45,750 nt of DNA from a virus. The stretch lies in the IMG/VR virus record IMGVR_UViG_3300031705_000011, positions 1 through 45,750 of that record, one strand, 5' to 3'. Of the stretch, positions 33,352 through 41,466 are shown in pieces. The position numbers and the translations under genes were made by a program. Below the pieces are notes generated by a model, which saw only the letters and a program-made list of their open reading frames with translations, was not told where the DNA came from and searched no databases. Numbering within the stretch: the stretch's first letter is position 1; each line of letters opens with the position of its first letter.

Positions 33352-34155
33352 ATGAAAGAAGAGGGAAAGGATTACTGTGATGTATCTAAGGTACATATAG
33401 CGCCAATAGCAAAATCTATTGCCAAAGATATGATTATCAAAAAGCATTATACGCATGCTTGGACTGCTTGTAGATACGCATTAGGTGTTTACTACAAAGC
33501 AGATGATAGTTCATTTCAATTTGGTGAAGATAAGTTAATCGGTGTTGCAGTATATGGTTTCCCAGTTGGGGCTAGAGCAGCAACTTCAATATCTGAAGAA
33601 TTAACAAAAGACAATGTATTAGAACTTACTCGTTTATATATAGATGACGGGTATGGTTCTAATATAGAATCTTTTGCAATGTCACAAACATTTAAGTGGT
33701 TAAAAGAAAACGATAAAAACATCAAATGTTTACTTAGTTATGCAAATAACGGTGAAGGGCATGTTGGTGGAATTTACAAAGCAACCAATTGGGTGTATCA
33801 GGGATTAAATACTGATATAGCACTTATGCCGAATTGGGGTATATCTTTAACCAAAGACCCATACAATTGGATTCATAGTAGAACTGTATATTCATTATGG
33901 GGTAGTGGTAACTTAGAGCATCTTCGTAAAGAAATCGGTAAAGAAGGACATACTGAATTTTGGAGACGTGAAGAACCACCAAAGCATAGGTACATTCAGT
34001 TGTTACCTCAAAGTAAAAAAGAAAAGAAACATTTAATGGGTAGTTTAAAACACCCAATCAGACCGTATCCGAAGGATGCATCTGAATACAACACCGAAGT
34101 TGTAACACATACCACTTATGCGCCTGAGGAATCGAACGCAATAAACTTTTGGTAG
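33352..34155 (+). CDS. Mom-like DNA-modification acyltransferase
   Basis: The product is 267 aa. It shows the Mom/GNAT-like family pattern: KDMIIKKHYTHAW with the His-Tyr pair (32-33), LIGVAVYGFPVG (62-73), NVLELTRLYID (88-98), FAMSQTFKWLK (108-118), and SYANNGEGHVGGIYKATNWV (129-148). Phage Mu Mom converts adenines in DNA to N6-methylcarbamoyl-adenine and so blocks restriction. The usual family motif is SYAD; here it is SYAN (Asn132), a possible change at an Asp reported as functionally important in Mom. Residues 160-267 are a family-variable extension. Neighbours (ParB-like protein, glycosyltransferase) strengthen a DNA-modification role. The exact chemistry cannot be read from sequence. 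Confidence 0.75.
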   Translation: MKEEGKDYCDVSKVHIAPIAKSIAKDMIIKKHYTHAWTACRYALGVYYKADDSSFQFGEDKLIGVAVYGFPVGARAATSISEELTKDNVLELTRLYIDDGYGSNIESFAMSQTFKWLKENDKNIKCLLSYANNGEGHVGGIYKATNWVYQGLNTDIALMPNWGISLTKDPYNWIHSRTVYSLWGSGNLEHLRKEIGKEGHTEFWRREEPPKHRYIQLLPQSKKEKKHLMGSLKHPIRPYPKDASEYNTEVVTHTTYAPEESNAINFW

Positions 34156-34158
34156 TGA

Positions 34159-34185
34159 GTTTACAGTAAACAATCTACTGTAAAC
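34159..34185 (+). repeat. Inverted repeat (10-bp arms) after the Mom-like gene
   Basis: Perfect arms GTTTACAGTA / TACTGTAAAC around a 7-base loop. There is no T tract after it, so it is either a weak terminator or a protein-binding dyad upstream of the next promoter. Confidence 0.6.
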
Positions 34186-34190
34186 ATTAA

Positions 34191-34320
34191 ATTGTTAATA
34201 ACTTTTTAAAATAAATCATAAAAGGCTAGGAATTTCAATATATTATTCGTATCTTTATTATGTAATAAGAAAGGGACAGAGTTGAGTCCTATAATAAATA
34301 AATAAATAAATAAATAATAA
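34191..34320 (+). promoter_or_regulatory. Early-type promoter with upstream element, leader hairpin and ATAA repeats
   Basis: ATTGTTAATAAC element from 34191, TAG (34227-34229), 20-bp spacer, TATCTTTA (34250-34257). The leader is TAATAAGAAAGGG with a GGAC / GTCC hairpin (34273-34290), then an unstructured (ATAA)n tract at 34294-34320 before the ATG at 34326. It duplicates the cassette at 18479-18579. Confidence 0.75.
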
Positions 34321-34325
34321 AAATT

Positions 34326-35639
34326 ATGGCAGAATTAGTAGTAAGTAGTGGTAATGGTATTAAAAATCAGTTTAGGTTATCTGAATCTGATTTTTATAAG
34401 ATACCATCAATGAAAGAAGTTGATTTAGGAAATCAGCCAATGGCATATGAGGCATATCTTTATTATATTAAAGATTTGATATCTGGTAGTATGTACTTAG
34501 GGGTACACAAACTTAATGATAAATTATATTGGACTTCTATGAAGCATTTGGAAGGAAAAGCAATTCTTCAAGGTGATGAAAAGCGTATTCAATATAAAAT
34601 ATTAGAATATGGTGAGTATTCTACTATGAAAAACAAAGAATCTGATGAAATAGATAAGCATGACGCTGTTCGGTCTCCCGAATTTTGGAATCAGATGTAT
34701 GGTTCATATCACAAAGAAAAAATGAGACCTTCATTAGTTAAAGAGATTGTATCTAATATAGAGAATGGTGTATATCCCATTACAACTGAAAGTGTATCTA
34801 ATTTGGTGAAAATATCAACTTGGCAAGTTAGATTGGGGGAGTATGTTCCTAGTTTACTTAAATATATAAAATCTAAAATCAACGAAGTTAGTGGTAGTAC
34901 TAAAAATTGTAATCCAATTGTTATATTAGAAGATAGATTAAATAAAAAACTATATAGAGAAACTGATTTAAGAATTGATGGAGCACATACATTAAAAGCC
35001 GCTCATAGTTGTGGCTCACTTACAATAAAAGTAATCAGAATACCTAAAGAGATACATGCTGATTTATCGACTAGTGAGATTGAGTTGATTGCGACTGGGC
35101 TTAATAAAGATAAAGAAATTAGAAAAGAACCAAATAGTAAAGAAACTTTAGCAAAAACGATATTCGGATTTTGGTTAAGAAATCGACTGGAAATAGATTC
35201 AGATATGAATATTGGTATTCTAAAAGATTCTGGTAAAGATTCAGCTGAAAGAAGAGATATCTTTAAAAAAGCTGAAGAACTTAAAAAATCATATTTGTAT
35301 GAAACTCTTCAGAATGTAGTATTGATTGATTATCAAGAAGCAGATAAGGGAGTTCTTACTAAAGCTGTAACCGAAAGTACAACCGATAAAACTTTAGCTA
35401 TATCCCAATCATCATCTTCACTTCGTTGGGATAGAGCATGTGAGAAAATGCAAGATGATAAGCAGGGTAGAAAACACCTTGCTTATTACGTTTATCATTC
35501 ATCATTTATTGCAGCTGAAGAGTTATGGGTAGATGAAGAGATGAAATTAAGAGAGAGATTGGATTATTGGTTAACATCAAAGGGATACACTTACGAAATA
35601 ATAGAAATGACTTACAAACGTGAAAAAGTAATATTATGA
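34326..35639 (+). CDS. GIY-YIG-like / ParB-like fusion protein
   Basis: The product is 437 aa with two recognisable parts. Residues about 41-110 look like a divergent GIY-YIG fold: YEAYLYYIKDLISGSMYLGV (GIY and YIG strands), YWTSMKH, then YKILEYGEY and a Glu at 105. Residues about 195-300 look like a ParB/Srx-type domain: NPIVILEDR, then LRIDGAHTLKAA (Asp218, Gly219, His221) and IKVIRIPKEI, where ParB has (D/E)G.HR..A. An all-helical C-terminal domain follows. ParB-like domains of this kind occur in phage DNA-modification loci and in nucleases. The last bases overlap the glycosyltransferase start (ATGA), so the two are translationally coupled. Confidence 0.6.
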   Translation: MAELVVSSGNGIKNQFRLSESDFYKIPSMKEVDLGNQPMAYEAYLYYIKDLISGSMYLGVHKLNDKLYWTSMKHLEGKAILQGDEKRIQYKILEYGEYSTMKNKESDEIDKHDAVRSPEFWNQMYGSYHKEKMRPSLVKEIVSNIENGVYPITTESVSNLVKISTWQVRLGEYVPSLLKYIKSKINEVSGSTKNCNPIVILEDRLNKKLYRETDLRIDGAHTLKAAHSCGSLTIKVIRIPKEIHADLSTSEIELIATGLNKDKEIRKEPNSKETLAKTIFGFWLRNRLEIDSDMNIGILKDSGKDSAERRDIFKKAEELKKSYLYETLQNVVLIDYQEADKGVLTKAVTESTTDKTLAISQSSSSLRWDRACEKMQDDKQGRKHLAYYVYHSSFIAAEELWVDEEMKLRERLDYWLTSKGYTYEIIEMTYKREKVIL

Positions 35640-36775
35640 TGGAATTTTGGGAAAGTATAGATTATAGTAAAGCGAGGAAAGTGTTAGTGATACCAAATAT
35701 CACTAACTCCTCAAACATAGAGAAAGACTCTTTTGTAGATGTAATACATAACCACATCAAAGGGTTAGATAAATATGGTGAATACTTTTGGCACATCGTA
35801 ATGCCGACTGGTAAAGTAAGTAAGAAACTTAACTTACCAAATGTAAAACAACATCAGGCTGACATTCCCGGTGATATGATGAATCAGAGGGCATATCCAC
35901 CTGATAAGTTAATCGCTATATTAAGGGATGTTGATTATGATGTAATATATTCACATTTACCAGATTGGCCGCAAGTTGGTAGGTATAAGAATTCAATCGA
36001 TACTAAGATAATAGGATATTGTCATTGGTGGGAAATGAAATCATCTAATGGAATTGACCGTAGACCCGGTAAAGCAAAGTGGTTATGGTTACCAATTGAA
36101 TTATTAGGTGTATCTCAGATGGATACTTGTTATTTAAATACACAAGACCAAAAGAATAGGGTATTAGCAGAAGCAAAGGAAACCTTCAATGATGAGTTCG
36201 TTGATAAATTAGATAATATTCTTAATGTATGGAATTTAGGTGTACAATCTGAAAAGATTGTGGATACTATTAAAGATACTAAAGAAAATGTTATTGTATT
36301 TAATCACAGAGCAGCAGCATATAAAGGATATCCTAAGTTTATAGAACTAATGGAAGAGTATAGAACTAAACGACAGGATTTCAAAGTATGGATTCCTCAG
36401 TTGAATGGTACACCACCACATAGTTGGATTGATAATTCAAAAGTACCAAAGCACGAATACTATGCTAGATTACAAAATTGTAAGGTAGGTGTTCAGATGA
36501 AGCAAACTAACTACGGTTGGTCTGTAAGTGGTACTGACTGTATGATGAATGGTACACCAATGATATGGCACGATTCAGAGTGTTATCACGAAATAGACCC
36601 GAATGGGATGTTCTTTAAATTCAAAAAGGATTTCTTTTCGATGTTAGATACATTGTTGGATAATGATGAAGTAAGAAAGGAAAAAGACACACTTGCTATA
36701 GAGAGAGCAAAAGAACTTTCAAAAAATGAAGGGGAAATGCTTGGTAATCTCCATAAAAAGTTGTATATTTGTTAA
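35636..36775 (+). CDS. GT-B type glycosyltransferase
   Basis: The product is 379 aa. The N-terminal half is a Rossmann-like domain (KVLVIPNITNSSNIEK, then YDVIYSHLPDW and IIGYCHWWEM). The C-terminal half has the nucleotide-sugar-binding layout of GT4-like enzymes: VIVFNHRAAAYKGYPKFIEL, KVPKHEYYARLQNCKVGVQM, YGWSVSGTDCMMNGTPMIWH and a closing acidic helix. T4-type phages use GT-B enzymes to glucosylate modified cytosine in DNA. Lying between the ParB-like gene and DNA polymerase, this is a candidate DNA-base glycosyltransferase. Surface-sugar transfer cannot be excluded. Its 3' end contains the gp43 promoter. Confidence 0.7.
   Translation: MMEFWESIDYSKARKVLVIPNITNSSNIEKDSFVDVIHNHIKGLDKYGEYFWHIVMPTGKVSKKLNLPNVKQHQADIPGDMMNQRAYPPDKLIAILRDVDYDVIYSHLPDWPQVGRYKNSIDTKIIGYCHWWEMKSSNGIDRRPGKAKWLWLPIELLGVSQMDTCYLNTQDQKNRVLAEAKETFNDEFVDKLDNILNVWNLGVQSEKIVDTIKDTKENVIVFNHRAAAYKGYPKFIELMEEYRTKRQDFKVWIPQLNGTPPHSWIDNSKVPKHEYYARLQNCKVGVQMKQTNYGWSVSGTDCMMNGTPMIWHDSECYHEIDPNGMFFKFKKDFFSMLDTLLDNDEVRKEKDTLAIERAKELSKNEGEMLGNLHKKLYIC
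36741..36771 (+). promoter_or_regulatory. Early-type promoter for gp43, inside the glycosyltransferase 3' end
   Basis: TTG (36741-36743), 20-bp spacer, TATATTTG (36764-36771); the gp43 ATG is at 36790. The promoter overlaps the last codons of the upstream gene. Confidence 0.75.
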
Positions 36776-36789
36776 AATAAAATTAAGTT

Positions 36790-39306
36790 ATGTATCAAAA
36801 TGTATATTGGGAAAAAGAAGGAGGCATCCTACATTGCTGGGATGACAAGAAGGGGTACTTCACAAAGAAGCACCGAAATTATGCGTATATTGAGGATGGG
36901 AATGGCTCACATCAATCAATTTATGGTGAGCGTTTAAAGAAAATCAATTATTGGAATAGAGAAGATAATCTGAAATTATATGAATCTGATGTAAATGAGG
37001 TAACTCGTTTCCTAATTGATGAGTATGGTGATTCGGATGAAGTATCAGAAGGTAACATCGTATTAACATTTGATATTGAGGTAGAAATGAATTCAGGTCT
37101 ACCGGATATATCAGAAGCTAAAAACGCAATGACTTCAGTAGCATTCCATGATTCAGCAACAAATGATTATTATGTATATGTTATCACCCCAGGTGAAGAG
37201 ATAAACAAAACTATCAAAGGTGCTATGGTTCGTTCGTTTGAAAATGAAGAAGATATGTTAATGGCATTCTTAAACAAATGGGAAGAGATTGCACCTACTA
37301 TTATTACAGGATGGAATATTGATTTCTTTGATGTAACTTATATGTACAACCGAATGAAGCGAATGGTTGGTAAGAAGAACGCAGATAGACTCTCACCAAT
37401 TCAAAAAGTTCATTGGAATAAATACAGACAGCGTTATATCATAGCTGGTGTATCTGCATTAGATTACATCGCTCTATTCAAAAACTTTACATATACTGAA
37501 TATCCAAATTATCGATTAGATACTATCGCTAGAATGGAATTGGGTAGAGGTAAGATTGAGTATGAGGGGAACTTAGACCAACTATTCAGAGATGATATTG
37601 AAAAGTTCATTGAGTATAACTTAGTGGATGTTGAATTGGTAGTTGATATGGATAAGAAATTACAATTCATTGAATTAGCCAGAGCAATCTGTCATGCAGG
37701 TCACGTATTCTATGAGGATTTCATATTCTCATCAAAGTGGTTAGAGGGGGCAATATTAACATTCCTACGAAGAAGTGGGCGTGTAGCTCCAGATAGACCT
37801 TTAAGAAGAAATAAAAACTCCGATGGCTCAGATGCAGAAGGTAAGTTTACCGGAGCATATGTAAAAGAACCTAAACCAGGTCTTTATAAGTGGGTATATG
37901 ATTTAGATTTAACATCACTATATCCATCTATTATTATGACAATTAACATTTCACCCGAAACGAAGATTGGTAAGGTTAAAGGTTATACAGCAGAGGACCA
38001 TATGAAATCTAAAATTGATGAATATATCATTGTAGATGATGATGGTAATGAATATCCTACTATGGATAAAGGTAAGTTTGAGGATTTCACTAAGAAGATG
38101 AATGTATCGATAGCATCTAATGGTGTTTTATACTCTTTAGAAAAAGTAGGTGTAATACCTGAGATTCTTAATGTATGGTTTGATAAGAGGGTTCAGTATA
38201 AAGATGAAATGAAAAAGCATGGAAAGGCTGGAAATGATGATTTATATAAATTCTATCATCAAAGACAGTTAGTTCAGAAAATTATGTTAAATTCACTTTA
38301 TGGTGTATTAGGGCTACCAGCCTTTAGATTCTATGATGTGGATAACGCAGAAGCAGTTACACTTACAGGTCAGACTGTAATTAAAACTACTGAGATGATA
38401 GCTAACAGTTATTATGTTAAGCATATTGGTAAAGAGGCTGATTACAATGTATATACAGATACGGATTCTGTATTTTATCAGGCAGCTCCATTAGTGAAAG
38501 CTAGAAACCCTGAAATTGATGAGAATGATGATGCACAAATGATACCTGCTATATTGCAAGTAGCACAAGAGGTTGAGGCTCACATCAATGGAACGTATGA
38601 CATGATGTCAAAGAAGTTATTCAATGTAACTAATCATCGATTCGATATAAAGCAAGAGACTATCGCAAAAGGTGGTTTTTGGGTATCAAAGAAACGATAC
38701 GCACAATGGATTATCAATGATAACTCCGTAGATTGTGATAAGTTGGATGTAAAGGGGCTAGATGTAAAACGTAGTTCATTTCCAACATACTTTAAAGAGG
38801 TGATGTCAACTGTATTATGGGATATTCTAAAGGATGAAGATAAGATGTTATTGGACCAGAAGATTTTAGATTATAAGGATGATATGCCGAATCGAAATTA
38901 CATCGATATTGCTAAGAATTCAGCAGTAAAGGGTATGAGTAAGTATTCTACTAAAACGCAAGTATTAGGTGAGTTTATGAAAGGTACACCAGCGCATGTT
39001 AAAGCAGCACTTACTTACAATCAGTTATTGAAGTATTATAAGGCAGCATTTAAATATGAACCAATGAAAGATGGTGATAAGATAAAGTATGTGTATTTGA
39101 AGAATAATCCATTAGGATTGGAAACTGTAGGTATGACTGGATATAATGACCCGAAAGAGATATTAGATTTGGTAGAACAATACATCGACTATGATAAGTT
39201 ATGGGAACGTGAATTAAAGAATAAGTTAGATGATTTCTACGCCGCCATGGATTGGGAGAACCCAAATCCAAACTTAGAGAAAATCGGACAATTCTTTTCA
39301 TTTTAA
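36790..39306 (+). CDS. 43: DNA polymerase, family B, gp43-like
   Basis: The product is 838 aa (T4 gp43 is 898 aa). All exonuclease and polymerase motifs are present. Exo I FDIEVE (Asp95, Glu97), Exo II GWNIDFFD (Asp178), Exo III YNLVD (Tyr276, Asp280), motif A DLDLTSLYPSI (Asp373), motif B KIMLNSLYG (Lys497, Asn501, Tyr504), motif C YTDTDS (Asp557, Asp559) and a SKKRY stretch. It is the main replicative, proofreading polymerase. No intein or intron is seen. The start shows the AAGTTATG context. The clamp gene follows behind its own promoter. Confidence 0.95.
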   Translation: MYQNVYWEKEGGILHCWDDKKGYFTKKHRNYAYIEDGNGSHQSIYGERLKKINYWNREDNLKLYESDVNEVTRFLIDEYGDSDEVSEGNIVLTFDIEVEMNSGLPDISEAKNAMTSVAFHDSATNDYYVYVITPGEEINKTIKGAMVRSFENEEDMLMAFLNKWEEIAPTIITGWNIDFFDVTYMYNRMKRMVGKKNADRLSPIQKVHWNKYRQRYIIAGVSALDYIALFKNFTYTEYPNYRLDTIARMELGRGKIEYEGNLDQLFRDDIEKFIEYNLVDVELVVDMDKKLQFIELARAICHAGHVFYEDFIFSSKWLEGAILTFLRRSGRVAPDRPLRRNKNSDGSDAEGKFTGAYVKEPKPGLYKWVYDLDLTSLYPSIIMTINISPETKIGKVKGYTAEDHMKSKIDEYIIVDDDGNEYPTMDKGKFEDFTKKMNVSIASNGVLYSLEKVGVIPEILNVWFDKRVQYKDEMKKHGKAGNDDLYKFYHQRQLVQKIMLNSLYGVLGLPAFRFYDVDNAEAVTLTGQTVIKTTEMIANSYYVKHIGKEADYNVYTDTDSVFYQAAPLVKARNPEIDENDDAQMIPAILQVAQEVEAHINGTYDMMSKKLFNVTNHRFDIKQETIAKGGFWVSKKRYAQWIINDNSVDCDKLDVKGLDVKRSSFPTYFKEVMSTVLWDILKDEDKMLLDQKILDYKDDMPNRNYIDIAKNSAVKGMSKYSTKTQVLGEFMKGTPAHVKAALTYNQLLKYYKAAFKYEPMKDGDKIKYVYLKNNPLGLETVGMTGYNDPKEILDLVEQYIDYDKLWERELKNKLDDFYAAMDWENPNPNLEKIGQFFSF

Positions 39307-39336
39307 TAAGAGACCTGAAAAAAACAGTAAATAAAT

Positions 39337-39367
39337 TAGGATATACGGAAAAGAATTCGTATATTTG
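39337..39367 (+). promoter_or_regulatory. Early-type promoter for gp45
   Basis: TAG (39337-39339), 20-bp spacer, TATATTTG (39360-39367). The block from TAAATTAGGATATACGGAAAA onward is almost identical to the promoter at 42408. Confidence 0.75.
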
Positions 39368-39397
39368 TTAAACAATAATAAATAATAATTTTAAAGC

Positions 39398-40093
39398 ATG
39401 AAAAAAGCAAGTATTGAACAGTTCATCAATCGTTACAATTTAGGTGGCGAAGTAGAATCAGTAAAAATTGAATCAACTGATGATTCATTGAAGGTAAGTT
39501 TTATATCAGATGATAAAACGCTATTGGGTACAGTAGAATCGGCAGAGAAGGATTTTCCAAATGGTGAATTCGGTATCTATACAACATCTCAGATGAAGGC
39601 GTTATTAGGTGTAGTTGAATCCAACTTAGAAGTTGCAGCTCATCAATCACATCTTACATTCTCAGATAAAGGGACATCGGTAAACTATATGTTGGCTGAT
39701 TTATCAGTAATACCAGTAGTACCGGATTTAAAGCAAGTACCACCATTTGATTCTGAAATTACATTAGATGATGAGTTTACGAGTAGATTTATTAAATCTA
39801 AAGGAGCACTTAACGAATCGGATACATTTACATTTACTTGTAAAGGTGGAAAGGGTGAAGTTGTATTAGGTTACTCAACTATTAACACAAATAGAATTTC
39901 TATGAATGTGGAATGTAAATGTGAGAAGGATATCAAACCAATTTCATTTTCGGCAAAGTATCTAAAGGAGATATTAAACGCTAACAAAGGTTCTAAATCA
40001 GCAACGTTGAAAATAGCATCAGCTGGATTAGCACATGTTAAATTCGAAAGAGATGGTTTAGTTTCGAACTATTATTTAGTGGAAATTAAGTAG
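39398..40093 (+). CDS. 45: Sliding clamp, gp45-like
   Basis: The product is 231 aa (T4 gp45 is 228 aa). It follows gp43, and gp44 and gp62 lie downstream. The family pattern is visible: KTLLGTVESAEKDFPNGEFG, IYTTSQMKALLGVV, YMLADLSVIPVVPDLKQVP and HVKFERDGLVSNYYLVEIK. gp45 is a trimeric ring that tethers polymerase to DNA. In T4 it also activates late transcription by contacting the late sigma factor, which may matter for the TATTTATA promoters. The sequence is acidic overall, as expected for a clamp. Confidence 0.9.
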   Translation: MKKASIEQFINRYNLGGEVESVKIESTDDSLKVSFISDDKTLLGTVESAEKDFPNGEFGIYTTSQMKALLGVVESNLEVAAHQSHLTFSDKGTSVNYMLADLSVIPVVPDLKQVPPFDSEITLDDEFTSRFIKSKGALNESDTFTFTCKGGKGEVVLGYSTINTNRISMNVECKCEKDIKPISFSAKYLKEILNANKGSKSATLKIASAGLAHVKFERDGLVSNYYLVEIK

Positions 40094-40221
40094 AAGGTGT
40101 TATAAATATAAAAGGAACACTCGGACTACTATATATACGCAGTGTTACAATAGGGATAATCGAGTAGGCAATACCTCTCCTAATATATTTTAAATAATAA
40201 TCAATAAATAAATAAATAAGT
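40094..40221 (+). other. Structured intergenic region between clamp and DruA-like gene
   Basis: This 128-bp gap has no early-type promoter. It contains TATAAATA at 40101-40108 (the T4 late consensus read on the + strand, or the TATTTATA motif read on the - strand). It also contains an AACACT ... AGTGTT pairing, a competing ACTCG ... CGAGT pairing and a short AGG / CCT hairpin near 40165. An (AATA)n tract lies just before the next ATG. It may be an attenuator or a small RNA; nothing decisive is visible. Confidence 0.4.
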
Positions 40222-41439
40222 ATGAGTTTTTGGGATACAGAGCCAGCAAAGCCGAAGTTTGACTTCGAAACACAGAAGCGTGAGTTGATAGAGAATATGG
40301 ATTATCTCGCAACAATGACTGTGCAAGAGCAAGTTTTATATAAGAAGTGGGTAGAATTACAAGATGTAAAAATGATTCGGGATAAATCTCAAATCGCAGC
40401 AATGTATGATACTCAATGGGCTCCTGCTGATATTAACAATTTGGAACAAACTATTAAAGAAATTGAAGAGTTAGAACCATATGTTGAAATCCTTGATGAC
40501 CCTAAAGATGCCACTAAATGGACATATGCTAGGCGTATGATTCATTCGATGGATTTTACTGCTAATCCTGGTCGTAATGTTAAAATCAATGTTAAAGATA
40601 AAAAGAGTGGTAAACTCTTAGGACAAATATCATTAGCATCTGATGTAACATCAATGGCAGTTAGAGATAACTACATTGGTTGGACTAAGGACGATAAGTT
40701 TAAGAAGGGGAAATTAAACCATACTACAATTGCATCAACAATTGTCTGTACACAACCATTGGGTTACAACTTTTTAGGTGGGAAACTCGTTGCTATGATG
40801 ACTACAGTTCCTGAAGTAAGGGAATTTTGGAAAAAGAAATACGGTCAAACTTTGATAGGTGTAGGTACAACTTCATTATATGGGATTCATTCTCAATACA
40901 ATGGAATACCTCACTTTAAAACATTAGGTGAATCAGCAGGAAAGATTTCTCTGAAACCTGATGATAAGTTTTATGACCCGTGGCATCAATGGTTGAAGGA
41001 AAATGAAGCAGAATGGTACAAAACTGCAATCACTAACGAACGAATTCGTAATGGTGCTAATATGGGGGCTGGTGAAGGAGCTAGTGGTCCTGTGAGTGGT
41101 ATCAAACAAAAGATTCTTGGGAAGATTTTCAAAGAATGTGGTATCAAACAATCAGCATACCATCATGGATTCAAACGTGGTGTATATCTTGCAATGATGT
41201 ACGATAATGGGCAGGCATTTTTACGTGATGAGATTGAAGAATCTGAATTGGTAATGAAGAAGAAGTTTGTTGATGGAATTCCTTATATTAACAATTGGTG
41301 GAAGAAGAAAGCTATCAAACGTTATACTAAATTACACTCAGAGGGTAGGTTAAAGCCAGAGCATTTATTTTATTTAGAGGCAATTGGAATGAGTTGGGAA
41401 GAAATGAAAAAGACCTACTTAAAAGAAATCGGAAGATAA
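40222..41439 (+). CDS. DruA-like protein (DUF4338 family)
   Basis: The product is 405 aa. The centre matches the DUF4338/DruA pattern: KLLGQISLASDVTSMAVRDN with the Arg-Asp pair (148-149), YIGW (151-154), LNHTTIASTIVCTQPLGYNF, LGGKLVAMM (185-193), FWKKKYG (202-208) and GTTSLYG (215-221). In Druantia anti-phage systems DruA carries this domain; its biochemical activity is not established to my knowledge. The N-terminal 100 residues are helical. Here it sits between clamp (gp45) and clamp loader (gp44), with no other Druantia gene nearby. A replication or anti-defence role is therefore more likely than a complete defence system, but that is inference. Confidence 0.72.
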   Translation: MSFWDTEPAKPKFDFETQKRELIENMDYLATMTVQEQVLYKKWVELQDVKMIRDKSQIAAMYDTQWAPADINNLEQTIKEIEELEPYVEILDDPKDATKWTYARRMIHSMDFTANPGRNVKINVKDKKSGKLLGQISLASDVTSMAVRDNYIGWTKDDKFKKGKLNHTTIASTIVCTQPLGYNFLGGKLVAMMTTVPEVREFWKKKYGQTLIGVGTTSLYGIHSQYNGIPHFKTLGESAGKISLKPDDKFYDPWHQWLKENEAEWYKTAITNERIRNGANMGAGEGASGPVSGIKQKILGKIFKECGIKQSAYHHGFKRGVYLAMMYDNGQAFLRDEIEESELVMKKKFVDGIPYINNWWKKKAIKRYTKLHSEGRLKPEHLFYLEAIGMSWEEMKKTYLKEIGR

Positions 41440-41466
41440 TATATTTAAAAAGAAAATAATACATAA

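Noticed and set aside
34326-35639. GIY-YIG homing endonuclease of an intron
   Set aside because: The gene is free-standing with its own promoter, the GIY-YIG match is divergent, and no neighbouring gene is interrupted by an intron.
40222-41439. A full Druantia defence system
   Set aside because: Only a DruA-like gene is present; neighbours are replication genes, with no DruE-type helicase or other Druantia component.
41440-41447. TATATTTA before gp44 as an early promoter
   Set aside because: No TTG or TAG lies 20 bp upstream, unlike all fourteen accepted promoters.
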